NCBI GenBank assembly: GCA_021650895.1
Contig: CP091278.1
Location: forward strand, 773,659 to 837,658
Origin: Candidatus Jettenia sp.
GTDB lineage: Bacteria; Planctomycetota; Brocadiia; Brocadiales; Brocadiaceae
Length of the DNA stretch: 64,000 nucleotides
Direction of reading: 5' to 3'
Shown here in pieces: positions 38,127-48,138 of the stretch; positions within the stretch are counted from its first letter, which is position 1, and the number at the start of each line of letters is the position of its first letter. Under the pieces are notes generated by a model. That model saw nothing but the letters and a program-made list of their open reading frames with translations. It was not told the DNA's origin and made no database searches. Made by a program: the position numbers and the translations under genes.

Positions 38127-39128
38127 TTATAGCTCTTTAGCATTAATCCACTTCATCATCTTCCGCAATTCTCTACCGACTTTTTCAATAAGATGACCTT
38201 TATCCTTTTTCTCCAGGGCATTGAAGACGGGCCTTCCTGCTTGGTTTTCTAATATCCATTCTTTGGCGAACTGACCAGTTTGTATCTCGGTTAATATACG
38301 TTTCATTTCCTTCTTCGTTTCTTCTGTAACAATGCGCGGACCACGTGTCAGGTCTCCATATTCAGCAGTATTGCTAATTGAATATCGCATATAACTCAGA
38401 CCGCCCTGATAAAAAAGATCTACAATCAATTTTAGCTCATGCATGCATTCAAAATAGGCAAGCTCAGGCTGATATCCTGCTTCTACCAATGTCTCAAACC
38501 CTGCCTTAACAAGAGCGGCTGCCCCTCCACATAATACCGCTTGCTCACCAAAGAGGTCTGTCTCAGTTTCTTCTGAAAAGGTCGTCTCAATTACACCCGC
38601 CCGTGTACCTCCAATTCCGTGTGCATAAGCCATAGCCTTTTCCTTCGCCTTTCCCGTGGCATCCTGATGGATAGCCATAAGGCACGGAACACCACCACCT
38701 TTTTCAAATTCACTGCGAACAAGATGCCCAGGCCCTTTTGGTGCCACCATTATAACATCTATATTACTTGGAGGTATGACCTGTCCAAAATGTATATTGA
38801 AACCATGCGAGAAACATAATGTCTTCCCTTCTTTTAAATAGGGTTTAATTTGTGTCTCATAAACCATCCTTTGTGTCTCATCCGGTATAAGTATCTGAAT
38901 AAAATCGCCCTGTCGAGCTGCCTCGTCCACAGTAACTGGTTTAAACCCATGTTTAACTGCTAACTGATAATTAGGTGTGCCCGCCCTTGTGGATACAATT
39001 ACATCCATGCCGGATTCTTTTAAATTCTGTGCTTGCGCATGTCCCTGACTGCCGTACCCGATCACAGCAACCTTTTTCCCTTTCAGCACGTTAATATCAG
39101 CATCTTTTTCATAATAAATTTTTAGCAT
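38127..39128 (-). CDS. ilvC: ketol-acid reductoisomerase
   Basis: A 333-residue class I enzyme of valine and isoleucine synthesis, which isomerises and reduces acetolactate with NAD(P)H and magnesium. The nucleotide site is [21 protein letters not shown] near residue 18, followed by [25 protein letters not shown] and the metal-ligand region [15 protein letters not shown] are present, as is the C-terminal domain [15 protein letters not shown]. It follows ilvH by 26 bases. The large acetolactate synthase subunit gene is not in the window. Confidence 0.95.
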   Translation of the reverse strand: MLKIYYEKDADINVLKGKKVAVIGYGSQGHAQAQNLKESGMDVIVSTRAGTPNYQLAVKHGFKPVTVDEAARQGDFIQILIPDETQRMVYETQIKPYLKEGKTLCFSHGFNIHFGQVIPPSNIDVIMVAPKGPGHLVRSEFEKGGGVPCLMAIHQDATGKAKEKAMAYAHGIGGTRAGVIETTFSEETETDLFGEQAVLCGGAAALVKAGFETLVEAGYQPELAYFECMHELKLIVDLFYQGGLSYMRYSISNTAEYGDLTRGPRIVTEETKKEMKRILTEIQTGQFAKEWILENQAGRPVFNALEKKDKGHLIEKVGRELRKMMKWINAKEL

Positions 39129-39154
39129 ATATCTTCCTTTTTTGTTCTCTCTCG

Positions 39155-39634
39155 TTATTTTGTACCGCGTGCAATAGCAATACTCCCTGTCCGTACTAAC
39201 TCTTTAATTCCATACGGTCTCAATAAGCTTAGTATCGCCTCAAGTTTATCCTCTGTACCAGCAATCTCAATGACAAGGTCCTTCTGACCTACATCCACAA
39301 TCTTTCCTCTGAAGATAGTTACTATTTCAATAATTTCTCCACGTTTTCCAAGAGGGCTGTTCACTTTTAGCAGCATTAAATCCCGCTCAATAAATTCCTC
39401 GGTAGTAAAATCGATTACCTTAACCACATCGATAATCTTTCCTATCTGTTTTCTTACTTGTTCCAAAATGGCATCGTCACCTCTCACTACAATGGTAATT
39501 CGCGAAAACGCAGGATTTTCTGTCTCTCCAACAGCAAGACTATCAATATTAAATCCTCTTCCGCTAATAAGACCAGTAATACGAGCTAAAATGCCAACCT
39601 TATTTTCTACTAAAATAGAGATAACGTGCCGCAT
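39155..39634 (-). CDS. ilvH: acetolactate synthase small (regulatory) subunit
   Basis: A 159-residue protein with an N-terminal ACT domain ([34 protein letters not shown]) that binds valine for feedback control, and the C-terminal domain of ALS small subunits ([21 protein letters not shown]-type region, [17 protein letters not shown]). It starts three bases after the end of rnfA and precedes ilvC, so the branched-chain genes are transcribed from the rnf side. No ilvB is present nearby. Confidence 0.94.
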   Translation of the reverse strand: MRHVISILVENKVGILARITGLISGRGFNIDSLAVGETENPAFSRITIVVRGDDAILEQVRKQIGKIIDVVKVIDFTTEEFIERDLMLLKVNSPLGKRGEIIEIVTIFRGKIVDVGQKDLVIEIAGTEDKLEAILSLLRPYGIKELVRTGSIAIARGTK

Positions 39635-39637
39635 ATA

Positions 39638-40276
39638 TTATTGAACCATCCCTGAAAATCCTAAAAAAGCCAGAGCCATAAGACCAGTGCAAATAAAGGC
39701 AATGGGAATACCTCGCAGGGGCTGAGGTATATTGACCAAAGCTAAACGCTCCCGAATCCCTGACATCAAAAGCATAGCTACTGTAAAACCAATCCCTGCT
39801 CCAAACCCCTGTATCGTAGCCTCTAAAAATCCCAAATGTCTTGGAGAATCAGTCGTATTTAAAAGCGCAACTCCTAATACTGCACAGTTAGTAGTGATCA
39901 ATGGTAGATATATACCAAGACTCTCATAGAGAGCCGGCACCATCTTTCTGAGTAGCATTTCAACTAATTGCACCAATGTTGCAATAACAAGAATATAACT
40001 AATAGTCTTCAATACCTCGATAAGACCCGTTTCCCGGACAGAAGGAAAGATGGCTGCGATAATGTTTGCATCACCTGGCAGAAGGATATAGTTATATACA
40101 ATCCATGTAATCGCTGAGGAAAGAGTCATGACAAATGTGACCGCCACACCCATTCCCATAGCAGATGATGTTTTTTGAGAAACACCAAGGAATGGACAGA
40201 GCCCCAGAAACTTTGCCAGAACAAAGTTATTAACAAAAACGACACTTATAATAATGAATGCAATTTCCTTAATCAT
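39638..40276 (-). CDS. rnfA: electron transport complex subunit RnfA
   Basis: A 212-residue protein with six membrane helices, highly typical of RnfA: FVNNFVLAKFLGLCPFLGVS at the N-terminus (with the cysteine that can hold a shared Fe-S centre), VEMLLRKMVPALYESLGIYL, ITTNCAVLGVALLN (second cysteine) and FGAGIGFTVAMLLMSGIRERL. RnfA and RnfE form the membrane core of the ferredoxin:NAD oxidoreductase ion pump. The related NqrE is the alternative. Its start overlaps rnfE by eight bases. Genes B, C, D and G are not in this window. Confidence 0.92.
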   Translation of the reverse strand: MIKEIAFIIISVVFVNNFVLAKFLGLCPFLGVSQKTSSAMGMGVAVTFVMTLSSAITWIVYNYILLPGDANIIAAIFPSVRETGLIEVLKTISYILVIATLVQLVEMLLRKMVPALYESLGIYLPLITTNCAVLGVALLNTTDSPRHLGFLEATIQGFGAGIGFTVAMLLMSGIRERLALVNIPQPLRGIPIAFICTGLMALAFLGFSGMVQ

Positions 40277-40906
40277 TTTTCATATATTCCATCATGGCTT
40301 TTTCACTTTTTTTGAGCTTTCTCCAGTTAAAAAAGCCCAATAACAATCCCAATACAATAAACGCCCCTGGAGCCATAATCATGACTGAGGCAGGATTATA
40401 TGACTCGGATACTTTTAGGCCAAAAAGCGTCCCAGCCCCTAAAATTTCACGTATGGATGAGACAATGCAGAGCGAGAGTGTCCACCCTAAACCCAAACCA
40501 GCTCCATCCAAAACAGAAATGAACGGTTTGTTTTTATATGCAAAGGATTCTGCACGATACATGATAATACAGTTAACAACAATAAGCGGTATGAATATAC
40601 CGAGCGATGCATTCAACTCTGGGGCGGCAGATACGCCTTCATAAGCAATTCCACCATAGTTACAAAGGCAGCAATAATAACAATAAAACATGGGATACGA
40701 ATTTCTCGTGGAATAAACGACCGGACAAGAGAAATAATATAGTTCGAGCAAACAAGTACAAAGGTTGCAGCCCCTCCCATTGCAAGTCCATTTTTCACCG
40801 ATGTTGTAACCGCAAGGCTGGGACAAAGTCCCAATACCAGCACAAACATGGGATTGTATTGAAAAAATCCCTTCGTAAATTCTTTCAGATTATTTTCTTC
40901 TGCCAT
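40269..40906 (-). CDS. rnfE: electron transport complex subunit RnfE, split by a one-base frameshift
   Basis: Two frames make one protein of about 212 residues. The first (from 40906) reads KGFFQYNPMFVLVLGLCPSLAV and continues to VELLMKAYLPPQS before a stop. The correct frame resumes with PELNASLGIFIPLIVVNC and runs through GLGLGWTLSLCIVSSIREIL to the end. One C missing in the run at 40621-40624 (G on the plus strand) restores it. RnfE pairs with RnfA in the membrane core, each carrying a conserved LGLCP and VNC cysteine. Residues before the junction in the second frame are out-of-frame and should be ignored. Confidence 0.88.
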
Positions 40907-40973
40907 ATCAATCTATAATTCCAAAAATCTTCAAAAGGCTAAATGTTTTATAGATAAAAGTCAAGGATAAATT

Positions 40974-41228
40974 TTAGTGGAGATATTTGTCAATTTCTTT
41001 CTCATCAAAACCGTATAATACTTTATCACCAATAACTACAATAGGCAATTTGTCGAGCGATTCAATATCATCGGTTCCTACAATTTTTATTACTTCTCTT
41101 CTCGCAGTATCATCTTTATCAATATCATAAGAAACGTAATCCGCTTTTTTCTTGTTTAGATAAGCTAACAACTGATTGCACTTTGGACAAAAGGGAGTAC
41201 AAAATACCTTAAATTTATTCTTAATCAT
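40974..41228 (-). CDS. glutaredoxin-like thiol protein
   Basis: An 84-residue thioredoxin-fold protein with VFCTPFCPKCNQLLAYLN (CPKC active site), DYVSYDIDKD, the cis-proline in LDKLPIVVIGDK and a final FDEKEIDKYL helix. It is like NrdH or short glutaredoxins. The extra cysteine four residues before CPKC is unusual. It lies 67 bases upstream of rnfE on the same strand and may be the first gene of that transcript. Its redox partner is unknown. Confidence 0.85.
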   Translation of the reverse strand: MIKNKFKVFCTPFCPKCNQLLAYLNKKKADYVSYDIDKDDTARREVIKIVGTDDIESLDKLPIVVIGDKVLYGFDEKEIDKYLH

Positions 41229-41297
41229 ATTATTTCTCCCAAGTAAATAAGGCCTTCGGGAATCTTACCCTTTTCATAATACCAAAAGGTATGCTGG

Positions 41298-41476
41298 TAG
41301 TACACTGTCAACTTAATTTATCATAATAGACTCTCTCGTATGTGTCATTGCGAGGGGTATTTTCCCGAAGCAATCTTTTTTGAGATATCCAGGGGATTGC
41401 TTCGGACAATACCCTCGCAATGACACAGCCCCATGCAGTTGAACCGTATTATCATGAATTATATTGACAGTGTAGT
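41298..41476. mobile_element. MITE-like inverted-repeat element, copy 1
   Basis: The left end is TAGTACACTGTCAA and the right end TTGACAGTGTAGTA, inverted repeats of 14 bases with one mismatch. The interior is itself palindromic (TGTCATTGCGAGGGG near the left, CCCTCGCAATGACA near the right). There is no coding capacity. A second copy in reverse orientation is at 55005-55195. The terminal TA suggests insertion at TA, as for elements moved by IS630/Tc1-type transposases. Confidence 0.85.
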
Positions 41477-41650
41477 AGCTCTATCGTTATTGTTAGAATC
41501 CCCGTACAATTATGAATTTAAAAATTCTGTATAGAGAAAAGATTCAAACAAAAAAGATAATAACAGTCAACGAAAAAAAATACCTATGAGATAAATTACG
41601 ATAGTATTTATCCTATTAGTATCCAGTAGTATACAGACAGGGTTATTCTT

Positions 41651-41679
41651 TTGACTTGATTTTTCTATTCTGCTAGAAT
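41651..41679 (+). promoter_or_regulatory. sigma70-type promoter of purH-trpF
   Basis: TTGACT at 41651-41656, a 17-base spacer and TAGAAT at 41674-41679. Transcription would start near 41686, about 90 bases before the purH ATG at 41777, which has GGAGAG a few bases ahead. The leader shows no obvious purine riboswitch fold. Confidence 0.6.
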
Positions 41680-41776
41680 CACAGAACAGAAAAATAAACT
41701 ACAAAGAAGACGGAGAAAAAGCTTATTAAAGCTGGTATTTGCATAAGTTTATCTACAAATAAAATGAGGAGAGAAG

Positions 41777-43354
41777 ATGACAAGAGTAGAAAGGGCACTC
41801 ATTAGTGTCTCGGATAAAACAGGCATTGTAGAGTTTGCTAAGGAATTACAACATTTGGGTGTCGAGATTATTTCAACTGGCGGTACATCCAAATTACTGA
41901 AAGAGAACGGCATTCGCGTAATAGAAATATCTGAATATACAGGTTTCCCTGAAATCATGGACGGACGTGTAAAAACATTACATCCAAGGGTGCATGGTGG
42001 ATTATTAGCTTTAAGAGACAACGAAATCCACAAAAGGCAAATGAGAGAACTGGAAATCAAACCCATTGATATGGTTGTAGTCAATCTTTATCCTTTCGAA
42101 AAAACAATCGCCAAAAAAGGCGTAAGTATGGAGGAGGCCATTGAAAATATCGATATTGGAGGTCCTTCTATGATTCGGTCTGCCTCTAAAAATTACAAAC
42201 AGGTAATTGTCGTTGTTAACCCTAAGCGCTATAACTTTCTTATTGAAGAACTGAAAGCAAATCATAACGATATTTCAGAAAAGATGCGTCTAGAACTGGC
42301 TATTGAGGCATTCAGGACAACAGGCCGCTATGATAGAATAATAGCTAACTATTTTGATAGTCTGGGTGAGGAAAAGGGAGGCTATCCAACAGCCCTCTCA
42401 CTCGACTATATGAAGCGGCAAGCCCTGCGTTATGGTGAGAATCCGCATCAAACAGCCTCATTTTATATTGAAGAAAATGTTCAGGAACCTTGTATCTCCA
42501 ACGCTCAGCAATTATATGGGAAGGAACTTTCCTATAATAATATCATAGACCTCAATGCAGCCCTGGAACTAGTGAAAGAATTTGAGCGGCCTTCTGCTAT
42601 TGTAATAAAACATACTAACCCTTGTGGTTCCGCATCGGCAGATACTTTAGCCGAGGCATTCATAAACGCATACCGTGGCGATCCTGTATCTGCATTCGGT
42701 TGTATTCTGGGATTGAACAAGACCGTGGACAGTAAAACTGCTGAAGCTATCACAGAACCGGGTCATTTTGTAGAAGCAATTATTGCACCAGATTACGAGC
42801 AAGAGGCTATAGAAATACTCACAACAAAACGGAAATGGGGAAGCAATTTAAGAATTTTAAAGACAGGTGAATTATTGGCAAAATCGATAGATCCTCATGC
42901 CTACGATATGAAGAGGGTAATAGGAGGAATGCTTTTGCAGAGCAGGGATTTAACCATATATGATTCTACAGCCCTTAAGATTGTTACCAGAAAAAAGCCA
43001 TCCGAAAAGGAAATGGCTGATCTTCAATTTGCCTTTATCGTTTGTAAACATGTAAAGTCTAACAGTATTGTACTAGCAAAAAATGAGGCGGTAATAGGTG
43101 TCGGTGCCGGTCAAATGAGCCGTATTGATTCCACGGAAATTGCTATGAAAAAGGCAGGCGAAAGGGTGAAAGGAGCTGTAATGGCTTCGGATGCCTTTTT
43201 CCCCTTCAGGGATAATGTGGATGCGGCTGCGAAGGCTGGTATAATTGCAATCATTCAACCTGGAGGATCTACGAAAGATGACGAATCAATCGCAGCAGCA
43301 GATGAACATGGAATTGCCATGGTATTTACCGGTCAACGGCATTTCAGGCACTAA
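41777..43354 (+). CDS. purH: bifunctional AICAR transformylase / IMP cyclohydrolase
   Basis: A 525-residue enzyme of the last two steps of IMP synthesis. The N-terminal MGS-like cyclohydrolase domain shows ALISVSDKTGIVEFAKEL, STGGTSKLLKENG, MDGRVKTLHPRVHGG and PFEKTIAKKG. The transformylase part shows RYGENPHQTASFY, KHTNPCGSASA, LQFAFIVCKHVKSNSIV and FFPFRDNVDAAAKAG. It is full length. trpF follows after two bases, an unusual pairing for purine and tryptophan pathways. Confidence 0.96.
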   Translation: MTRVERALISVSDKTGIVEFAKELQHLGVEIISTGGTSKLLKENGIRVIEISEYTGFPEIMDGRVKTLHPRVHGGLLALRDNEIHKRQMRELEIKPIDMVVVNLYPFEKTIAKKGVSMEEAIENIDIGGPSMIRSASKNYKQVIVVVNPKRYNFLIEELKANHNDISEKMRLELAIEAFRTTGRYDRIIANYFDSLGEEKGGYPTALSLDYMKRQALRYGENPHQTASFYIEENVQEPCISNAQQLYGKELSYNNIIDLNAALELVKEFERPSAIVIKHTNPCGSASADTLAEAFINAYRGDPVSAFGCILGLNKTVDSKTAEAITEPGHFVEAIIAPDYEQEAIEILTTKRKWGSNLRILKTGELLAKSIDPHAYDMKRVIGGMLLQSRDLTIYDSTALKIVTRKKPSEKEMADLQFAFIVCKHVKSNSIVLAKNEAVIGVGAGQMSRIDSTEIAMKKAGERVKGAVMASDAFFPFRDNVDAAAKAGIIAIIQPGGSTKDDESIAAADEHGIAMVFTGQRHFRH

Positions 43355-43356
43355 TT

Positions 43357-43983
43357 ATGAGGGTTAAAATTTGTGGAATTACGAATAGTGAAGATGCGCA
43401 AAATGCTGTCGAGCTAGGTGCAGATGCCCTGGGATTTGTCTTTGCAAAAAGCCCCCGTCAGATAACGAAGGATCAGGCCAGAGACATTATTAAAAACCTG
43501 CCGCCCTTTGTCTCTGCTGTGGGAGTTTTTGTTGATGAACAGGTAACTAGTATTAAAGAGATATGTGAATTTTGCAATATACGCATAGTTCAGCTTCATG
43601 GCAATGAACCCCCCTCGTATTTGAAAGATCTGTATACCTATGTCATTATAAAAGCCTTTCGGATTAGAGATGATGATGATTTAAAACCTATGGCAATTTA
43701 CAAACCTCATGCCTTTTTATTGGATAGCTATGTAAAAGGAACCATGGGCGGAACAGGAATCTCCTTTCCATGGAAAATAGCCAAACAGGCACATAAATAC
43801 GGGACTATTATCCTATCAGGCGGTTTAACGCCAGAAAACGTTAAAGAGGCTATCCATACGGCGAGACCTTATGCAGTGGATGTATCCTCAGGTGTAGAAC
43901 TATCACCAGGCAAGAAAGATAAGACATTCATAAGACGTTTCATAAAAAATGCAAAGGAAGAATCAACGTATCTTAAACTATAA
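43357..43983 (+). CDS. trpF: phosphoribosylanthranilate isomerase
   Basis: A 208-residue (beta/alpha)8-barrel enzyme of tryptophan synthesis. VKICGITNSEDAQNAVELGAD contains the catalytic cysteine, GFVFAKSPRQIT follows, IRIVQLHGNE and LLDSYVKGTMGGTGISFPW hold the catalytic aspartate, and LSGGLTPENV with DVSSGVELSPGKKD binds phosphate. Gap to purH is two bases, so they are co-transcribed. No other trp genes lie nearby. Confidence 0.94.
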   Translation: MRVKICGITNSEDAQNAVELGADALGFVFAKSPRQITKDQARDIIKNLPPFVSAVGVFVDEQVTSIKEICEFCNIRIVQLHGNEPPSYLKDLYTYVIIKAFRIRDDDDLKPMAIYKPHAFLLDSYVKGTMGGTGISFPWKIAKQAHKYGTIILSGGLTPENVKEAIHTARPYAVDVSSGVELSPGKKDKTFIRRFIKNAKEESTYLKL

Positions 43984-44077
43984 ATACGTACAAATTTCTC
44001 CCTTTTCTAAAGGGGAATCAAGGGGGATTATGTATCCATATAATTTTTGAAGAGCAACAATTTTAATAAATTTTTTT

Positions 44078-44853
44078 GTGTTTACTATAGAAGTATTCAA
44101 CGTTGCGGGCATGCCCGTTCCTTTCACCAACAGCGTTGATATTAGAGAACTCACTCCTGATTCACGTTATGAATCGTACCAGTTGTTCAAACTCAATTAT
44201 GAAGCGCATAAATTAGCACTTCATCCTGCCTTTGATACCTTATTCTCACTGAATCTTGCCCGGGGAATTATCCCATTCGATCACCAGGTAAATTCTATAA
44301 AAAAACTCCTCAGCAGGTTTCGGGGCAGAGGGATGCTTTGCGAAGAAGTAGGACTGGGCAAGACCATCGAGGCGTGCCTTGCTATGATGGAACTTATTAC
44401 ACGAGGGCTTGTCAAACGAGTCCTCATTTTAGTTCCACCGTCTTTGATAGAACGATGGAAAGAAGAGACATTTTTTAAATTTAATCTCGAATTTATCACC
44501 TCTGATGATAAAAGGTTTAAAGAATGCAGAACCGATGCATGGGGAGAATTTGATCGTATTATCGCATCCATCCACACCGCCAAAAATCGGTATCCAACCT
44601 GGTAAAGAATCAGTACAAGGGCTCCCCGCAGCAGATAAAAATGACGTTAAGAATTTTACAGGAAGTGGTTAATTTGAGAAATAAAGAAGCGGAGCGTATT
44701 ACAAAATACTATGAGACGCTCTTTCAGGAGGCAGAAGAACTTTTGATGAAAAAGGCGCACGATAAAAGAGTAGTTGAAGAGATTCAGGCAAAACAAAAAA
44801 CAATCCAACTCCAAAAACAGGCTGCCTTAAGCAACATTGAACTTCGATACTGA
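44078..44853 (+). pseudogene. SNF2-type helicase remnant with internal deletion
   Basis: From a GTG at 44078 the first frame matches the start of a large SNF2/DEAD-like helicase: FDHQVNSIKKLLSRFRGRGM, Walker A EEVGLGKTIEACLA and LILVPPSLIERWKEE. It stops at 44605, before the DEAH box. A different frame resumes from about 44601 with a charged coiled-coil stretch (KEAERITKYYETLFQEAEEL) and ends at 44853; this is like the C-terminal part of helicases of this kind. The middle, several hundred residues, is gone. Related full-length helicases occur in defence islands, but the remnant cannot function. Confidence 0.7.
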
Positions 44854-44930
44854 TATGATTATAGACAATGAACAATCACGAATAAATAACCCCGATAGGG
44901 GTGAAATGATTGTAGAATCATACGATTTAT

Positions 44931-46028
44931 TTAAGATTTCGAACGGCCGCGCTTATTTACAAAGACAATCAGATGGCTCACCAGGATATAAACCAGTCCG
45001 GAAAATGCGGCCAGCCAGGTCAATAACGCTATGTATACAAAACAGCGCGGAATTACATACAGAAATTCCAGGTCCATCGCCCGGGCCATCTGGAATGTAC
45101 AAGCAGTATACATACCCAGAGGGAAGATCGCTCCCCAATAGAGAGGATCGTACTTCAGCGGGAATCGCTTGTAGACATACCTCCACATGGCCAGAATAAT
45201 AAGCATGGGAATCCACCACGTACCGGTCGCCCAATAAAATATGGTAAAACCCTTCAGAAAAGGAAGTAACGACCGAAGGAAAGGGGCGTCAGGCGAGTTG
45301 GCAATGAGGAGAGAACCGGCCAGAGTAGAGATAGCCATTGCCCCCATGTTGATCCAGTAAGGTGGCGTCAGATCACCGGGGGAAAACTTAAAGAACGTAT
45401 AACGGTAGAAAATAAGGGAAATCATCCAAATATAAAGCATACCGCCCCACAACCACATGGAGAGGGCGAAGAAGTTTACTTCAAGCTTGTAAGGCTGTTC
45501 CCAATGAGAGGCTATAAGGGCACTCAGGGCAGCGATTGATTGGGTAGAGACGACAGCAAGTAACCACGCACCGGTAATGCCCTCACCCAGAGAAGGTTTA
45601 TTCTCCTTAATGGTGTAAGTCAGACATAGCCAAAGAATGATTCCCATGACCCATAAAAATATTGCTATCCGATAACTCCCTGAGATCAGGACAAATTGGC
45701 TACCAAGAACACAGGACCCGGCAACAAACGTGAAGAAACCCGGACCACGTTTGTGGTCAACCATGTCGCTAAAGAACTGGTTCGAGAACCAAACAATCCG
45801 CAGCACATTGAGGAACCATAAAACCAGATAAGCACCAATGTTCAACCAGAACAGCGCAACAGCGATAAACGGCATCCCTAACAAATGGGCTGCGATGGAA
45901 ACAATACCTGTGGCCATGACCATTGCAAAATAAGCTGGGACCAACCCCTTTACTGTCTCTTTCAAACCGTTCAGGAGAGATACATAATCAAACTTCGGAT
46001 AATTTTCAGGTTTTAAAGACATTGTCAT
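44931..46028 (-). CDS. TDT/SLAC1-family anion or dicarboxylate transporter
   Basis: A 365-residue protein with ten helices of the tellurite-resistance/dicarboxylate transporter (TDT, TehA/SLAC1) family. [20 protein letters not shown] is the typical first helix, with later [32 protein letters not shown] and [16 protein letters not shown] and a final [18 protein letters not shown]. Relatives carry anions such as nitrate, sulfite or chloride. The base composition is visibly GC-richer than in the core genes, suggesting transfer. The start ATG overlaps the stop of a 46-codon small frame. Confidence 0.87.
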   Translation of the reverse strand: MTMSLKPENYPKFDYVSLLNGLKETVKGLVPAYFAMVMATGIVSIAAHLLGMPFIAVALFWLNIGAYLVLWFLNVLRIVWFSNQFFSDMVDHKRGPGFFTFVAGSCVLGSQFVLISGSYRIAIFLWVMGIILWLCLTYTIKENKPSLGEGITGAWLLAVVSTQSIAALSALIASHWEQPYKLEVNFFALSMWLWGGMLYIWMISLIFYRYTFFKFSPGDLTPPYWINMGAMAISTLAGSLLIANSPDAPFLRSLLPFLKGFTIFYWATGTWWIPMLIILAMWRYVYKRFPLKYDPLYWGAIFPLGMYTACTFQMARAMDLEFLYVIPRCFVYIALLTWLAAFSGLVYILVSHLIVFVNKRGRSKS

Positions 46029-46165
46029 GGTCTACCGGTAAGATCATAGAAGTGAACATACCGAATAATGAAATTGCACGGTATGAAGATAGCATCAGCA
46101 ATTTTCACATCCGCTTTTTCATCTGAAATAGCGAGTAAAATATCTTTATCTTTAATAGGTGTCAT
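46025..46165 (-). CDS. small ORF coupled to the TDT transporter (uncertain)
   Basis: A 46-codon frame from ATG 46165 to a TGA that overlaps the transporter's ATG as ATGA, a layout typical of translational coupling. It begins [20 protein letters not shown] and is charged at the N-terminus. I recognise no family and see no strong ribosome site. It may be a truncated gene or chance. Confidence 0.3.
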   Translation of the reverse strand: MTPIKDKDILLAISDEKADVKIADAIFIPCNFIIRYVHFYDLTGRP

Positions 46166-46201
46166 AGGTATCAAACTTGATTAGCAATTTTAATCTTTCG
46201 C

Positions 46202-46226
46202 GGGTTCAAGTTTGCAACTTGAACCC
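46202..46226. repeat. perfect inverted repeat (hairpin)
   Basis: GGGTTCAAGTT and AACTTGAACCC form an 11-base perfect stem with a three-base loop. It lies in the 360-base gap between the small ORF and the gene ending at 46393, where nothing else is visible apart from the small frame. No T run follows on either strand, so a dispersed palindrome is more likely than a terminator. Confidence 0.6.
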
Positions 46227-46392
46227 TACAATTAGAGTGTTGATTTAACTATAATTTTATTAATAGGGTTTGTAAACAATTATGTGAGAATAGGACGACA
46301 AATCCCTAAGGAAACTTTTTGAGATCAAAATTAAAGATTCAAGTGTAAATCTGAACCCATATATAGAAAGAATCCTGTATATCCATCTCAGA

Positions 46393-47498
46393 TCAAATTG
46401 GCATGACGTATTCGATCCTGTAAAGCCGGCCGGTTTGAATACGTCTGTTGAATTTCTGTAATTCGCTCTTTAAATTCTTCCAGCTTTCCCCGGTATTCCG
46501 CAGATCTTTTAATAGGGCAAGGGCGCTATCATACGACTTGGGCTTCTTCTCTTCAATCAAAGATTCTACCTGTTGCCAAATTTCATTTTCCTTTCCTCCT
46601 AACTCCTCTAGCCGACGTTTTCGTGCAAGTTCAGCTTTACGTTGTTTATCCTTTTGTTTACGGTCTCGCCATTCCTCCGCAGCTTGAATCAATTCGGCAA
46701 TCGTCCTTTGCCCTGAGTCTACAATCTTCTTGGAAGGCTGCACCTTATTGGCTAGCTCATGAAGGCGTCTGTTCAAAAGTACCGATAGATTAGGCTCTCC
46801 CCGACTTAAGCGTATGAGAAACCCATGTTGTTCTTTGGTTGATAATTTTTCCACCCATTCTTCGAGTTGCAGAGGATCTTGCTTGCGATCCTCACTCCTT
46901 TGGGCCGCTACCGCAAGCATCGCTTCGTCAATTCCAAAAAACCTGACAAAGCTCTTTAGGGCATCAGAGAGTTTGTTAATCCTGTTGGAACAGGAGGCTC
47001 CAAAGTATCCTCATCAACATCTTCGAGTCCCAACACATTTTCTGTGGCTTTCAGCCATGCCAGATAGAGCATCCGGCAATCTCCCTGAATTAGTTCCTCT
47101 CTCAATCCGGCAAGTTCGTCTAACCACCCCTCACCTTCAGTCCATTCGGCAAGCTCTTCATCGTGAAAGTTCAGGTCCAAAATTACATGCTCTTTCGCCA
47201 CTATTTTATTGATTTCATCAGAAATACAATATCGTCCGACTTTTTTCACATCAATCAGGGATTGAGGTATACGGAACATCAAACGCCTTGCACCCCAATT
47301 AGCCATGTATAGCATGACATCAAAATAGTCTCTCATAAGTTGTTCAGGATTTCCCCGAAAATCTCCGTAGTTATAGACAAAAGAGGCTGAGTGCGAGGTC
47401 ACCCGTGTCCGGCTAGAAAGCGCAGAAATCTCCGACTTCTGGATTTCTGTTAGAGGACGGTCGATTGTGCGAAATTCATAATATTGATACTCACTCAT
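46393..47498 (-). CDS. conserved hypothetical protein, split by a one-base frameshift
   Basis: The first frame (from 47498) begins MSEYQYYEFRTIDRPLTE and ends PVPTGLTNSLMP at about 46956. The second frame continues as LSDALKSFVRFFGIDEAMLA and runs to 46393. One base missing in the TTT at 46972-46974 joins them into one protein of about 367 residues. The first half is acidic with YMANWGARRLMFRIPQ. The second is very rich in charged residues and probably helical, with RKQKDKQRKAELARKRR. I know no function. In its patch it accompanies a helicase remnant, which is the only hint of context. Confidence 0.65.
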
Positions 47499-47740
47499 GA
47501 TACATAGTCCTCCACCTGGTATCGTAATTTAAAATGCAAAATCCATGTAAGCGTATAGCAATACGCCCTGCAAATAACATAATTAAGATTTATTTTTATC
47601 TTTATTTTATTAATTGTCAATACGTTATTTTATGACATAACGAGTGTTAAGCAGAATCATCAGGGATTATGGTCATTGTTCGATTTTGTTATACTTTTCC
47701 TCATCAATGGTTCAGACATTTTTTATTGAAAAGATAAAAA

Positions 47741-47768
47741 TTGACAAACAAGAGTTAAGTGGTATAAC
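47741..47768 (+). promoter_or_regulatory. sigma70-type promoter before the transthyretin-like gene
   Basis: TTGACA at 47741-47746, a 16-base spacer and TATAAC at 47763-47768. Transcription from about 47775 would give a leader of roughly 360 bases containing a 38-codon small gene and two near-identical ribosome-site blocks before the gene at 48139. Confidence 0.45.
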
Positions 47769-47928
47769 CTATACTAAGTGACGTGTCAAGAACTGTCACC
47801 TCGGACACCCAATAGAGAATGATGATAAGGTCTCTGGCCTACCAAACACCTCCTCATCGTTTCTCTTACTTCCTATGCCTGCTTACCGCGAAACAGCTCT
47901 GAATATAGGTGTAAGGAGAACAGCGCTT

Positions 47929-48045
47929 ATGAGTATCAAGAAATGTAAGAGTTTATTTATTTCTCCTCTGAAAAGAGGTAAAGTCCTGCTGCTTTCGCTT
48001 ATATCAGTTCTTAGCTTGATGTATATAGGCACTCCCCCACAATAG
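47929..48045 (+). CDS. small hydrophobic peptide ORF (38 codons)
   Basis: ATG 47929 follows AAGGAG by ten bases. The peptide starts MSIKKCKSLFISPLKRGK and ends in a hydrophobic stretch, VLLLSLISVLSLMYIGTPPQ, that could be a signal or membrane segment. A second strong ribosome site (AAAGGAGG) starts right after the stop but is followed by no start codon. It may be a leader peptide, a small membrane protein, or the truncated start of a lost secreted protein. Confidence 0.4.
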   Translation: MSIKKCKSLFISPLKRGKVLLLSLISVLSLMYIGTPPQ

Positions 48046-48138
48046 TTTTGAAAGGAGGAACAGCCATTTATTGCTTATAAAAAGAAGAAAAACTCTTAAG
48101 GTATTAATCCCAACAATATTTTGAAAGGAGGAATAATA

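Noticed and set aside
41230-41776. purine riboswitch before purH
   Set aside because: The ~90 base leader downstream of the promoter has no conserved purine-aptamer loops that I can recognise; the space upstream is the inverted-repeat element.
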